A stretch of DNA of 64,000 nt from Hyphomonadaceae bacterium (GTDB lineage Bacteria; Pseudomonadota; Alphaproteobacteria; Caulobacterales; Hyphomonadaceae): contig JANSWU010000002.1 of NCBI GenBank assembly GCA_024743315.1, positions 434,001 to 498,000 of the forward strand. Direction: 5' to 3'. This document shows positions 18,548 to 27,592 of this stretch, piece after piece. Positions within the stretch are counted from its first letter, which is position 1; the number at the start of each line of letters is the position of its first letter. The translations under genes were made by a program, and so were the position numbers. The notes beneath the pieces are model-generated. The model made no database searches and was not told the origin of the DNA. It was given only the letters and a program-made list of their open reading frames with translations.

Positions 18548-19218
18548 CCGAACTGATCCTCGCCAATCTGAACTATTCGTCCTGGTCCATTCGCGCGGCG
18601 CTGGTGTCTCGCGCCAGTGGCCTGAGCATACCGGAACGTGTGGTGCCGATCGGATTTCCCGAAACCAAGGCGCAACTGATCGAAGAAACCGGCCTACACA
18701 CTTTGCCCGTGCTTATACATCATGACCTGATCATCCGTGACAGTTATGCGATCACTGAATGGATCGCAGAGCAGACACGCCCAGGCGCGGTCTGGCCAGA
18801 AGATCCGTCCAAACGCGCTTTGGCGAGATCTGTATGCGCAGAAATGCATTCCGGCTTTATTGGCCTGCGCAGTCAGATGCCGGTGGATATTCGATCAAGC
18901 CTGCCAACGCCCAAGATCGAAGACGATCTGAAGACCAATATCGAACGCGTTTTGCAGCTGTGGGAAAACTGTCGCGCGCAATATGCGTCGGACGGCGACT
19001 TCCTATTTGGCGATTGGAGTGCGGCAGATGCGTTCTATGCGCCTGTGGTTACGCGGTTCCGGACATATGGCTATGCGCTGAGCGGCGCCGCAAGGGCCTA
19101 TTCTGAAGCCGTCTGGAACCATCCGCTGCTGGTTGAGCTCAGGGCGCAAGCCGAAGCAGAGCCCTGGGAAATCGAAATGGGTTTTCTCGGCCCGGCGCGC
19201 GCTTGGGTTCGCGAATAG
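18544..19218 (+). CDS. Glutathione S-transferase family protein
   Basis: A 224-residue protein with a thioredoxin-fold N-domain and an all-helical C-domain. NYSSWSIRAAL near residue 10 carries the Ser/Tyr region that activates glutathione in several GST classes, and LHTLPVL gives the cis-Pro that binds glutathione. It starts with GTG overlapping the holC stop. The substrate cannot be predicted. Confidence 0.82.
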   Translation: MTELILANLNYSSWSIRAALVSRASGLSIPERVVPIGFPETKAQLIEETGLHTLPVLIHHDLIIRDSYAITEWIAEQTRPGAVWPEDPSKRALARSVCAEMHSGFIGLRSQMPVDIRSSLPTPKIEDDLKTNIERVLQLWENCRAQYASDGDFLFGDWSAADAFYAPVVTRFRTYGYALSGAARAYSEAVWNHPLLVELRAQAEAEPWEIEMGFLGPARAWVRE

Positions 19219-19404
19219 TCAGTGTTTCTCGCCCGCCGGCTTGGTGATTAGCGTGATCACGAAGACTATCAATGTTAGAATGCCATAGGTGCCAGCGATT
19301 TTCAGCGTGTGCGGCGGCAAGGTGCCAGTCCATAGGAAATAGATGCCATATCCTGCCGCGATCAGGACCGCGAAAGCCAGCATCATGCGCAAAGTTCCAA
19401 CCAT
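19219..19404 (-). CDS. Small two-helix membrane protein of unknown function
   Basis: A 61-residue protein that I do not recognise. Two hydrophobic helices (LRMMLAFAVLIAAGYGIYFL and KIAGTYGILTLIVFVITLIT) are joined by a short polar loop, with a charged C-terminus. The ATG at 19404 has an ideal GGAGG five bases upstream; the open frame extends upstream to 19449 without such a site. It is convergent with the GST gene, with stops touching. Confidence 0.68.
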   Translation of the reverse strand: MVGTLRMMLAFAVLIAAGYGIYFLWTGTLPPHTLKIAGTYGILTLIVFVITLITKPAGEKH

Positions 19405-19551
19405 ATCAGCCTCCATTTGGGTGCATCTTAGCGGAAAGCGTCTCATCAACCTATGAAGAAATCATGGCAGCCTGTCGCGGGCGGTTGCCGAGCGTCGTCA
19501 GCCCGGCTATAGGCGCGCCAACATTCCAGATAATTATGACAGGAGCCTCCC

Positions 19552-19974
19552 ATGGCGGGCACACGTACCTTCTCAATCATCAAGCCGGACGCAACCGCGC
19601 GCAACCTGACGGGCGCGATCAATAAAGTGATTGAGGAAGGCGGACTTCGCATTGTTGCACAACGCCGCATTCACATGACCCAAGCACAAGCTGAGCGTTT
19701 TTATGACGTCCACAAAGAGCGTCCCTTCTTCGGTGAGCTGGTAGAATTCATGACGTCTGCACCGGTCGTCGTGCAGGTCTTGGAAGGCGAGAACGCCGTC
19801 GCACGATATCGTGAAGTTATGGGGGCAACCAATCCGGCAGAGGCCGCGGACGGCACCATCCGGAAACTGTTCGCCCAGTCGATTGGCGAAAACTCAGCCC
19901 ACGGCTCAGACAGCGACGAAAACGCGGCCATCGAGATCGCTCAATTCTTCAGCGAAGCCGATATTGTCGGCTAA
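19552..19974 (+). CDS. ndk: Nucleoside diphosphate kinase
   Basis: A 140-residue enzyme that transfers the gamma phosphate between nucleoside triphosphates and diphosphates. The phospho-histidine is His117 in NSAHGSD, and FSIIKPDA and [14 protein letters not shown] are the typical nucleotide-binding segments. AGGAG precedes the ATG. A strong terminator follows, so it is probably monocistronic. Confidence 0.97.
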   Translation: MAGTRTFSIIKPDATARNLTGAINKVIEEGGLRIVAQRRIHMTQAQAERFYDVHKERPFFGELVEFMTSAPVVVQVLEGENAVARYREVMGATNPAEAADGTIRKLFAQSIGENSAHGSDSDENAAIEIAQFFSEADIVG

Positions 19975-19995
19975 GCGCGATAGATCAAAGTTTGA

Positions 19996-20026
19996 GAAAA
20001 GGCCGCCTGTGGGCGGCCTTTTTTCT
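19996..20026 (+). terminator. Rho-independent terminator of ndk
   Basis: GGCCGCC at 20001-20007 pairs with GGCGGCC at 20012-20018 across a TGTG loop and is followed by TTTTTT, preceded by AAAA. It lies 20 bases after the ndk stop. Confidence 0.9.
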
Positions 20027-20097
20027 TGGCCGAAATTCGGTTTGTCTTTTCATATCTTGTCTACGATATTTAAACCAAGCTGCGCTATACCAGAGGC

Positions 20098-20535
20098 ATG
20101 AAGCGGATCATCTATAAGAGTCGGGCCAAGCCGTGGATTAAAGCCTCAGACATAGGGGCGATTCTGCATAAGTCGCGCCTGAACAATTTGCGCTGTGGGC
20201 TGACGGGATTGCTGGTTTATACCAAAGGCAATTTTCTGCAGGTGCTGGAAGGCCTGGATAAATCGGTCGAGTCGACTTTCGCGCGGATTGAGGCCGATCC
20301 GCGACACACGATCTGCGAGATTGTCCAAGAGACCGAGATTTTCGAGCCGGATTTCGGCCAATGGCTGATGGGCTTCTGGACCGATGATATCTCGCACGTT
20401 GATCGAGGCCGTGGCTTGGTTTCGGTGCCGGAGTTGATTCAGGAGTTCGATTCCGAGTGGCTAGAACAAAAATCTGCGCTCAATCAATTGTTGTTGGACG
20501 AAATTCTCAAATTGCGGGTTGAGACCGCTGCATGA
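20098..20535 (+). CDS. Stand-alone BLUF-domain blue-light photoreceptor
   Basis: A 145-residue protein made of one BLUF domain plus a C-terminal cap of about 45 residues, like short BLUF proteins (PixD/BlrB type). The FAD photocycle residues are all present with AppA-like spacing: Tyr6, Asn30, Gln48 (FLQVLEG), Trp89 and Met91 (WLMGF). It should bind FAD and switch hydrogen bonding under blue light. There is no output domain, so it must act through a partner protein. Its 3' end overlaps that of purN by 29 bases on opposite strands. Confidence 0.92.
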   Translation: MKRIIYKSRAKPWIKASDIGAILHKSRLNNLRCGLTGLLVYTKGNFLQVLEGLDKSVESTFARIEADPRHTICEIVQETEIFEPDFGQWLMGFWTDDISHVDRGRGLVSVPELIQEFDSEWLEQKSALNQLLLDEILKLRVETAA

Positions 20536-21109
20536 TTTCCAACGCCGCAAGGCGAACCGCTTTCGGATAGAGTTTGTGTTCTTCGGGCAAGATCCGTTGC
20601 GCGAGCGTTTCTGATGTATCGTCCGGGCGTATTGGAACGCGGGCCTGTGCGATCACACCCCCCTGATCAACCCCTTCAGTAACCCAGTGGACCGAACAGC
20701 CCGCTTCCGCGTCACCCGCGTCGATCGCACGCTGATGCGTATTTAAACCGGGGTATTTCGGCAGCAGCGACGGATGGATATTGATCATGCGTCCGGACCA
20801 TTTTGCCACGAACCAGGGCGTCAATATCCGCATGAAGCCTGCCAGGACGATCATCTCTATTCTGTGTTGCTCCAAGACGACCTGCATGGCGCGTTCAAAC
20901 GCTTCGCGGTCGTTGCCAAAGGGCTTGTGATCAACAGCAGCGGTTGCGATGCCGTGCCGGTCAGCATGCGAGAGACCCTCGGCTTCTGGCCGATTTGACA
21001 GGACCAGCACAGCCTCGGCAGGATAGTCTGTGGCGTTCGCAGCTTCCAGGATCGCACGCATGTTCGAACCGCGGCCTGAAATCAGAATGGCGGTTCGCAG
21101 GCGGTTCAT
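20507..21109 (-). CDS. purN: Phosphoribosylglycinamide formyltransferase
   Basis: A 200-residue enzyme of purine synthesis that transfers a formyl group from 10-formyl-THF to GAR. The catalytic segment is [21 protein letters not shown], with Asn and His of the active site, and [12 protein letters not shown] follows with the Asp. The start overlaps the purM stop (ATGA), giving the usual purM-purN pair. Confidence 0.95.
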   Translation of the reverse strand: MNRLRTAILISGRGSNMRAILEAANATDYPAEAVLVLSNRPEAEGLSHADRHGIATAAVDHKPFGNDREAFERAMQVVLEQHRIEMIVLAGFMRILTPWFVAKWSGRMINIHPSLLPKYPGLNTHQRAIDAGDAEAGCSVHWVTEGVDQGGVIAQARVPIRPDDTSETLAQRILPEEHKLYPKAVRLAALEIMQRSQPAI

Positions 21110-22134
21110 TTGCCTGTTAGATCGCCCATGATGACCGGCGTTTCGCCAGCCTCTTTCAGGGCAGATATGACCGCATCCACTTGATCCTGAGCGACGGCGA
21201 AGACCATGCCGATGCCCATATTGAACGTGCGATGCATTTCGTCCGTCTCAACCTTACCGACATCCTGCAGCCAATTAAACACGGCTGGGACGTCCCAGGC
21301 GTCGTGATCGATGCGTGGTTGCAAATGATCTGGACACATGCGCGGCGTATTTTCGGTCAGGCCGCCACCCGTGATATGCGCGAGCCCTTTAACCGTTCCC
21401 GCTCGGATCAGTGGTAAAGCTGCCTCCGAATAGAGCCGGGTCGGGGTCAACAAGGCCTGTCCGAGCGCTTCCGCATTCGAGAAGGGTGCGGACTCCTCAT
21501 AGGTCAAACCGGACCGTTCGACGATTTTACGGATCAGGGAATAACCATTCGAATGCGGTCCGCTCGATCCGATACCGATCAGGACATCTCCAACGACCAT
21601 CTGATCCATCTGCGGCAGGATTGCAGACCGCTCGACCGCGCCGACAACAAATCCAGCAAGATCATAATGCCCGGGAGGATACATGCCCGGCATTTCGGCG
21701 GTCTCGCCGCCGATCAAGGCACACCCGGCGCGTTTGCAGCCCTCGGCAATACCTGAAATGACGTGCTCAGCGATCCCGTTTTCGAGCTTTCCTGTGGCAA
21801 AATAATCAAGAAAAAACAATGGCTCAGCGCCTTGCGCGAGGACATCATTGGCGCACATGGCAACCAGATCAATACCGACCGTATCATGCTGGCCGGTTTC
21901 AAAAGCCAGCATCAGCTTGGTGCCGACCCCATCGGTGCCTGACACCAGGACAGGGTCCTGCCAGCCTTCTTTTTTGAGATCGAACAAAGCGCCAAAACCG
22001 CCCAGCCCGCCCATAACGCCGGCCCGACTCGTGGCTTTAGCCAGCGGGCCGATCGCTTTGACCAATTTGTCACCTGCCTCAATGTCGACACCAGCGTCGC
22101 GGTAAGACAGGGAATCAGATGCATTACTTGTCAT
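21106..22134 (-). CDS. purM: Phosphoribosylformylglycinamidine cyclo-ligase
   Basis: AIR synthetase, the ATP-dependent ring closure of purine synthesis, about 342 residues. [16 protein letters not shown] at the N-terminus and [11 protein letters not shown] followed by [20 protein letters not shown] are hallmark motifs. The ATG at 22134 is taken as the start; an in-frame ATG at 22152 would add six residues. It is divergent from the DUF2066-like gene. Confidence 0.94.
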   Translation of the reverse strand: MTSNASDSLSYRDAGVDIEAGDKLVKAIGPLAKATSRAGVMGGLGGFGALFDLKKEGWQDPVLVSGTDGVGTKLMLAFETGQHDTVGIDLVAMCANDVLAQGAEPLFFLDYFATGKLENGIAEHVISGIAEGCKRAGCALIGGETAEMPGMYPPGHYDLAGFVVGAVERSAILPQMDQMVVGDVLIGIGSSGPHSNGYSLIRKIVERSGLTYEESAPFSNAEALGQALLTPTRLYSEAALPLIRAGTVKGLAHITGGGLTENTPRMCPDHLQPRIDHDAWDVPAVFNWLQDVGKVETDEMHRTFNMGIGMVFAVAQDQVDAVISALKEAGETPVIMGDLTGK

Positions 22135-22239
22135 GGCTGCGCGCGTTAGCATGTGGACTGCCTGCTGACCAGCGCGCTTCTACGGTTCACGAGCCAGCCG
22201 ACACTTGATAAGAGAAATGTGAGTTGAGAGGCCGAAATC

Positions 22240-23271
22240 ATGATTCGAATATTCCTGCTGGCAATGGCGTTGATCACGTCGATGGCGTTCGGTGCAAATG
22301 CACAGAACAGAGATGTGTATACGGTCAGTGGAATCGCAGTTGATGAGCGTGCTCCGACCGTCGCTGAGGCGCAGCAAAAGGCTTTTGCCAGCGCTAAGCT
22401 GATCGGCGCGCAACGATTGATTGAACGGTTTACGCTTCCAGAAGACCGTCTCGCTGCCACAGATCTGATCCTGGACCAGATAACAGCAGAACGATTGGCT
22501 GCCGCGGTTGACGTTGAGCAAGAGGTGGCCGGGGCAGGGCGGTATCGTGGGCAATTGGCGGTGGTCTATAATCCGGTCCAGGTGCGCAGCCTGCTAAATC
22601 AGGTCGGCCTGCCATTTACAGACAGTCTGGCGCCCGGCGCCGTGCTGTTCACGACCGCTTCGAATGGGATGGATCTCGCCTGGAACCTCGCATGGGAAGA
22701 GGCCCCCAAGAGCAGCCTTGTGCCGCTGATTATCAGCCGGAGTGCTGGCTATAGCGCCGATATGCCTTGGGATGTGCTCCAGGATGAGCTCGCTTTGTAC
22801 GGCGCGCAACGAGCGATTTTTGCGGACTTGCGCGGTGCGGAGGGCGGTTATCGCGTTGATCTGGTTTCTGTCACGCCATCCGGGCCGCGCCGTATCGGTA
22901 CCACGCGTCGTGCTGCGACGCTGTCAGATACACTCGATGCGGTGGCGGTTCGCCTCAATGATGATTGGAAACAAACATCAATCATTCGCGATACGAGCCG
23001 AACTCTGATTGAAGCGACGGTCAAGTACACCTCGCTGGCGGAATGGATCACCTTGCGCCAGGCGCTGGCACAATCGCCATTGGTGTCCAACTTCCAGACG
23101 CGGGCCATCTCGACAGATGGGGCCGTCGTGGCATTCGCTTTTGCCGGTGATGGCCAGCGCCTCACTTCAGACCTGCGAGACCGCGGCGTTGTGATCAATG
23201 CTGAGCCGATCGGCTGGGTGATGACATCAGCGATCAGCGCGGCCCGAGCAGCCCCGGTGGAGAGCCAATAA
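22240..23271 (+). CDS. Exported DUF2066-like protein
   Basis: A 343-residue protein with a Sec signal peptide (cleavage after ANA near residue 21). It resembles DUF2066 proteins, which are often encoded beside purM; assignment is by overall pattern (VSGIAVDERAPTVAEAQQKA at the start of the mature domain, periodic alpha/beta segments), not by a catalytic motif. Function is unknown. It is followed four bases later by hdaA. Confidence 0.6.
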   Translation: MIRIFLLAMALITSMAFGANAQNRDVYTVSGIAVDERAPTVAEAQQKAFASAKLIGAQRLIERFTLPEDRLAATDLILDQITAERLAAAVDVEQEVAGAGRYRGQLAVVYNPVQVRSLLNQVGLPFTDSLAPGAVLFTTASNGMDLAWNLAWEEAPKSSLVPLIISRSAGYSADMPWDVLQDELALYGAQRAIFADLRGAEGGYRVDLVSVTPSGPRRIGTTRRAATLSDTLDAVAVRLNDDWKQTSIIRDTSRTLIEATVKYTSLAEWITLRQALAQSPLVSNFQTRAISTDGAVVAFAFAGDGQRLTSDLRDRGVVINAEPIGWVMTSAISAARAAPVESQ

Positions 23272-23275
23272 ATCA

Positions 23276-23956
23276 ATGGCGCCGTCGCGGCAGATTCCGA
23301 TCAAGTTTCCCGAAAGCGAACTCGGCTTTGAAGACATGGAAATCACGGCCGCAAACCGGGCGATTTGCGCGGCCATTCGTAAACCCGAACGGTGGCCGTA
23401 TCACGCCTTCTGTCTGGTCGGCACCAAAGGCAGCGGCGTGACCACCCTGGCAAAAGCCTGGGCCAGCGAACGGAAAGCGCGATACATTCCATCGACGGCT
23501 CTGGCAAAACTGGATCTGCCGGATATTGAATCGCTAACCGAAACAGATCTCGTTGTTGATGATGTCGACGCATTGGTCGATGTCGAAACGCTTTTACTTC
23601 TATTGAGCGGGATCAAGCGGCACGAAACCCATATTCTGCTCGCCGCGCATAGCGTGCCTGAACTGTGGCGGGTGCAAACACCGGATTTGCGATCACGCTT
23701 GAAGGCGGCGCCTTTGGCAGAGCTTCCGGCTCCTGACGAAGATCTGATGCGTGCGCGGTTGCGCCGGGCCTTTGCCCGCTCATTTCTCGACCTTCCAAAA
23801 TCGGTAGAGGACTATCTTGTCACACGCTTGGGGCTGGACTACTCGCAGATTGAAGAAACAGCGGAGATCCTTGCCGGGGCCACTGGCGATCGACCGCTAA
23901 CCATTCCGCTAACGCGGGAAATCTTGGACGAAGAAAAGGGTCGGGGTGATGGCTGA
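23276..23956 (+). CDS. hdaA: HdaA/DnaA-like AAA+ ATPase (regulatory inactivation of DnaA)
   Basis: A 226-residue DnaA-related ATPase without a DNA-binding domain. The Walker A is GTKGSGVTT (49-57), somewhat divergent, and the Walker B is LVVDDVDAL with Asp95-Asp96. The N-terminal FPESELGFEDMEIT resembles the clamp-binding region of Hda. With DnaN, Hda stimulates ATP hydrolysis by DnaA and limits re-initiation. The position directly before ppk is conserved in Caulobacterales and supports hdaA. Confidence 0.82.
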   Translation: MAPSRQIPIKFPESELGFEDMEITAANRAICAAIRKPERWPYHAFCLVGTKGSGVTTLAKAWASERKARYIPSTALAKLDLPDIESLTETDLVVDDVDALVDVETLLLLLSGIKRHETHILLAAHSVPELWRVQTPDLRSRLKAAPLAELPAPDEDLMRARLRRAFARSFLDLPKSVEDYLVTRLGLDYSQIEETAEILAGATGDRPLTIPLTREILDEEKGRGDG

Positions 23957-23968
23957 CATGACGGAGCA

Positions 23969-26137
23969 ATGACGGCAATTGTAAAAGCGCCCGTCGCAGC
24001 TGCCGATCGCTACATAAATCGCGAACTGTCCTGGCTGAAATTCAATGAACGAGTTTTGGAAGAGGCGCGTAACCCTAATCATCCGCTGCTTGAGCGGCTG
24101 CGGTTTCTATCAATCTCCTCGAACAATCTCGATGAGTTTTTCATGGTGCGCTATGCGGGCCTGCGCGAGCAGGCCCGGGCGGGTATCCAAAAGCTTAGCC
24201 TGGAAGGCCGGACACCGGTCGAGCAGGTGCACGCGATCGAGGCGGCGGTAGAGACCCTGATGCTCGATCAGCAGGCCTGCTGGGGCGAATTGCGCCAGCA
24301 GATGAGCGCTGAAGACATCGAAGTGCTGGCGGTCTCTCAATTGAAGCGCGCCGATATGACCTGGCTCAAGGAGCGCTTCGAAAGCCAGATCTTTCCAATC
24401 CTGACGCCCCAGGCTGTTGATCCGGCGCATCCTTTCCCTTTCATCCCGAACCTCGGCTTCGCTGTCGCCTTCCAGCTCTCGCCAGAGAAGGGAGGTGGGG
24501 AATCAATGGTTGGGTTGGTGCCGATGCCGGCCTTCTCCTCGCGATTTGTGCGCCTGCCCGACAAAAAATCGGGCGTTCTGCGCTTTGTCCGACTGGAAAG
24601 CCTGATCGCGCATTTCCAGAAACTCTTATTCCCGGGGTTCAAGTCGAATGGGCATTGCGTGTTCCGGATTGTCCGCGATAGCGATATCGAGATCGAGGAA
24701 GAAGCCGAAGACTTGATCGCCGAGTTTGAGATTTTGCTCAAACAAAGACGACGTGGCCGCATCGTGCGCATCCATATCGATTCAGATGGCCCGGAGAGCC
24801 TGCGCGAGTTCGTCGCCCGCGAGATTGGCGCAGAAGCGCGTGATATCATGCTGATCGATGGCCTGCTCGGGATGAAGGATCTGTCCGGCCTGATCATGAA
24901 TGATCGGCCGGATTTGCTGTTCAAGCCGTTTGAAGCTCGGTTCCCGGAGCGTATCCGCGAAATGGGCGGCGATTGTTTTGAAGCGATCCGGGCGAAGGAC
25001 ATTCTGGTACATCACCCTTATGAGTCCTTCGACGTCGTGGTGCAATTCATCCGCCAAGCCGCCCGCGATCCAAACGTCATCGCGATCAAGCAAACCCTAT
25101 ATCGAACGACCCTCAACTCCCCCATCGTGACCGCCCTGATCGAGGCGGCGGAGGAAGGAAAGAACGTCACGGCCTTGGTCGAGATCAAAGCCCGGTTTGA
25201 TGAGGAGACCAATCTCCGCCTCGCGCGGGACCTGGAACGCGCCGGTGTGCAAGTGGTGTATGGGTTCCTGGACTACAAAACCCATACCAAAGTCTCTCTA
25301 ATCATTCGGCGTGAAGCCGATGGCTTGCGGACTTATACGCATTTCGGGACCGGTAATTATCACCCGGTGACCGCCAAGATCTATACCGATCTTGCGCTCT
25401 TCACCGCCGACCCGGCCATGGGCCGGGATGCCGGTCGTTTGTTCAATTATATCACTGCGTACCGCGAACCGCCGGCAGACGGACCGGAACTTGAAAAAGT
25501 GGTGATGTCGCCCTTCGCCATGGAAGCCTATCTGATCCAGAGCATTCGCAAGGAAGAGAAAGCGGCCAAAGCCGGCAAGCCAAGCGGCATTTGGGCCAAG
25601 ATGAATTCCTTGGTCGACAAGGACATAATCGATGCGCTGTACAAAGCGAGCCAGGCCGGGGTGCCAATCCGCTTGATCGTGCGCGGGATATGTTGCCTTC
25701 GGCCGGGAGTTCCCGGCCTGTCCGAGACAATCCAAGTCAAGAGCCTGGTCGGACGCTTTTTGGAGCATTCGAGGATTGTCTGCTTTGCCAATGGCGAGAC
25801 GCTGCCGTCTGAAAAGGCGAAAGTCTATATGTCGTCAGCGGATTGGATGGATCGCAATTTGAAACGCCGGGTCGAGGCGCTGGTGCCGATCGAGGTGCCG
25901 ACGGTGCATCGCCAGGTGCTCAACCAAATTATGGTTGCGAATCTGAATGATGACGAACAAAGCTGGGACATGATGCCGGACGGGTCCTATGTGCGAAATC
26001 AGATTAGCAGCGAGGGCGGGTTTAGCGCCCACCGTTACTTTATGGACAATCCAAGCTTGTCTGGACGTGGCAGTGCTCTGGTCGTCAGTGAGCCGCCAAG
26101 GCTGGCGCCGCGCCGGCGTGAGCGCAAAACGAAATGA
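23969..26137 (+). CDS. ppk: Polyphosphate kinase 1
   Basis: A 722-residue reversible enzyme that polymerises the ATP gamma phosphate into polyphosphate. The N-terminus has RELSWLKFNERVLEEA, and the phospholipase-D-like C-terminal domains contain YTHFGTGNYHPVTAKIYTDL, the region of the phosphorylated histidine, and SADWMDRNLKRRVEALVPI. GGAG precedes the ATG. The stop overlaps the ppx start by four bases, so synthesis and degradation enzymes are translationally coupled. Confidence 0.96.
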   Translation: MTAIVKAPVAAADRYINRELSWLKFNERVLEEARNPNHPLLERLRFLSISSNNLDEFFMVRYAGLREQARAGIQKLSLEGRTPVEQVHAIEAAVETLMLDQQACWGELRQQMSAEDIEVLAVSQLKRADMTWLKERFESQIFPILTPQAVDPAHPFPFIPNLGFAVAFQLSPEKGGGESMVGLVPMPAFSSRFVRLPDKKSGVLRFVRLESLIAHFQKLLFPGFKSNGHCVFRIVRDSDIEIEEEAEDLIAEFEILLKQRRRGRIVRIHIDSDGPESLREFVAREIGAEARDIMLIDGLLGMKDLSGLIMNDRPDLLFKPFEARFPERIREMGGDCFEAIRAKDILVHHPYESFDVVVQFIRQAARDPNVIAIKQTLYRTTLNSPIVTALIEAAEEGKNVTALVEIKARFDEETNLRLARDLERAGVQVVYGFLDYKTHTKVSLIIRREADGLRTYTHFGTGNYHPVTAKIYTDLALFTADPAMGRDAGRLFNYITAYREPPADGPELEKVVMSPFAMEAYLIQSIRKEEKAAKAGKPSGIWAKMNSLVDKDIIDALYKASQAGVPIRLIVRGICCLRPGVPGLSETIQVKSLVGRFLEHSRIVCFANGETLPSEKAKVYMSSADWMDRNLKRRVEALVPIEVPTVHRQVLNQIMVANLNDDEQSWDMMPDGSYVRNQISSEGGFSAHRYFMDNPSLSGRGSALVVSEPPRLAPRRRERKTK

Positions 26138-27591
26138 AGACGATCAACAAGATCGCAGTCATCGACATCGGGTCTAATTCCTGTCGAATGGTGATCTATG
26201 AGCAGGCGGGATCGGCCTTGATCCCGCACTTCAATGAAAAAACCATGGCTGGTCTGGGGCGAGACTTGTCGGATACTGGTCGCTTGTCGCCATCTGGTGT
26301 CGAGCTGGCGCTTCGGACGTTTCACCGGTTTCGCGCAATCACCTCCAGCCTGGGCATCTCGGACATTCGCGCGGTTGCAACGGCGGCGGTCAGGGAGGCC
26401 GCGGATGGACCGGATTTTAGAGCTCGGGCCGAAAAAATTCTCGGCGTGAAGATCAAAGTCCTGAGCGGCGATGATGAAGGACGGTTATCCGCGCTCGGGG
26501 TTAAAGCGGGATTCATCGATCCGAGTGGTTTGATAGCGGATCTGGGTGGCACCAGCATGGAATTGCGACCCGTTGCAGACGCATCTGTCGGCGAGACCTT
26601 TCTGCTTGGACCGCTCGCCCGGGCCGGAGATGCCGGACTATCGTACGAAAAACGTCGCAAGACGATGCGAAAAATACTGTCACAGGGCGAGTTGACGGTC
26701 CCATCAGGTAAGAAACGCCTGTTCGCCGTTGGCGGGGCGTGGCGCAACGTGGCCGCTGTGCACATGATGCTGCGTAATTATCCTTTGCGCGTCGCACACG
26801 GGTACAAGATGACGATTGATGATGTCGAAAACGTCATCGAAGCTGCCGATCTCGCCCAATCGGACAAATTAACGAGGGAGCAATTGAATAGCGTCTCAAA
26901 ACGGCGCTTTGAAACCCTGCCACACGCTGCGCTACTGCTCAGCACGCTGATGTCACAATTGAAGATCGACAAAGTGATTGTGTCGGCCTTTGGTCTCCGG
27001 GACGGGGTGGCAGCTGAGGGGCTGCCCATTCACGGCGCGTCGGCCTTGCTGGATGCAGTACCGCTCTTTTTAAAGTCTTCTCCTCAAAATGAGGTCTTTG
27101 GTCGAGAGCTATACAGTTTCATTCACCCGATTTCGGCGCAGTTTAAACAGGATGAGCCGATCCTGCGGGCGATTTGCATGATGGCCGATGCCGGCGCCCG
27201 CATGCATCCTGATCACCGCGCACAATTGGTGTTTGAGCAAGTGCTTCGAGCACCGTTGCCAGCCCTCAACCATGCTGAGCGGCTGTTCGCCGCGTACGCG
27301 GCGGCATCGCGTTACACATTCAAGTTTCGCGAAGATCCGCGCTATGCGCGCCTGCTTGGTATGTCGGCCAAGCGCCGCGCGAAAGTGCTCGGCACGGCAA
27401 TGCGATTGGGCAGTGTTTATTCCGGCCGCTCAGGGCCAATCCTAGCGACGGCGAAACTGCGCGTGAAAGACGACGTGTTGAGCCTCGTGGTCGACAAGCA
27501 TTACAGTGATCTGGTTTCAGAAACCGTCGAGCGGCGCTTGGGCCAACTCGCTGGCCTGATGAAGCTGCATCCAAGACTGGTGGTCGACTAG
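26134..27591 (+). CDS. ppx: Exopolyphosphatase / Ppx-GppA phosphatase
   Basis: A 485-residue ASKHA-fold phosphatase. The phosphate loops IDIGSNSCRMVIY and IADLGGTSMEL and the segment VATAAVREAADG are visible. It releases phosphate from the end of polyphosphate, and family members may also hydrolyse pppGpp. An extended C-terminal region (about 310-485) is present. It is convergent with rnd, with only one base between the stops. Confidence 0.92.
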   Translation: MKTINKIAVIDIGSNSCRMVIYEQAGSALIPHFNEKTMAGLGRDLSDTGRLSPSGVELALRTFHRFRAITSSLGISDIRAVATAAVREAADGPDFRARAEKILGVKIKVLSGDDEGRLSALGVKAGFIDPSGLIADLGGTSMELRPVADASVGETFLLGPLARAGDAGLSYEKRRKTMRKILSQGELTVPSGKKRLFAVGGAWRNVAAVHMMLRNYPLRVAHGYKMTIDDVENVIEAADLAQSDKLTREQLNSVSKRRFETLPHAALLLSTLMSQLKIDKVIVSAFGLRDGVAAEGLPIHGASALLDAVPLFLKSSPQNEVFGRELYSFIHPISAQFKQDEPILRAICMMADAGARMHPDHRAQLVFEQVLRAPLPALNHAERLFAAYAAASRYTFKFREDPRYARLLGMSAKRRAKVLGTAMRLGSVYSGRSGPILATAKLRVKDDVLSLVVDKHYSDLVSETVERRLGQLAGLMKLHPRLVVD

Positions 27592-27592
27592 A

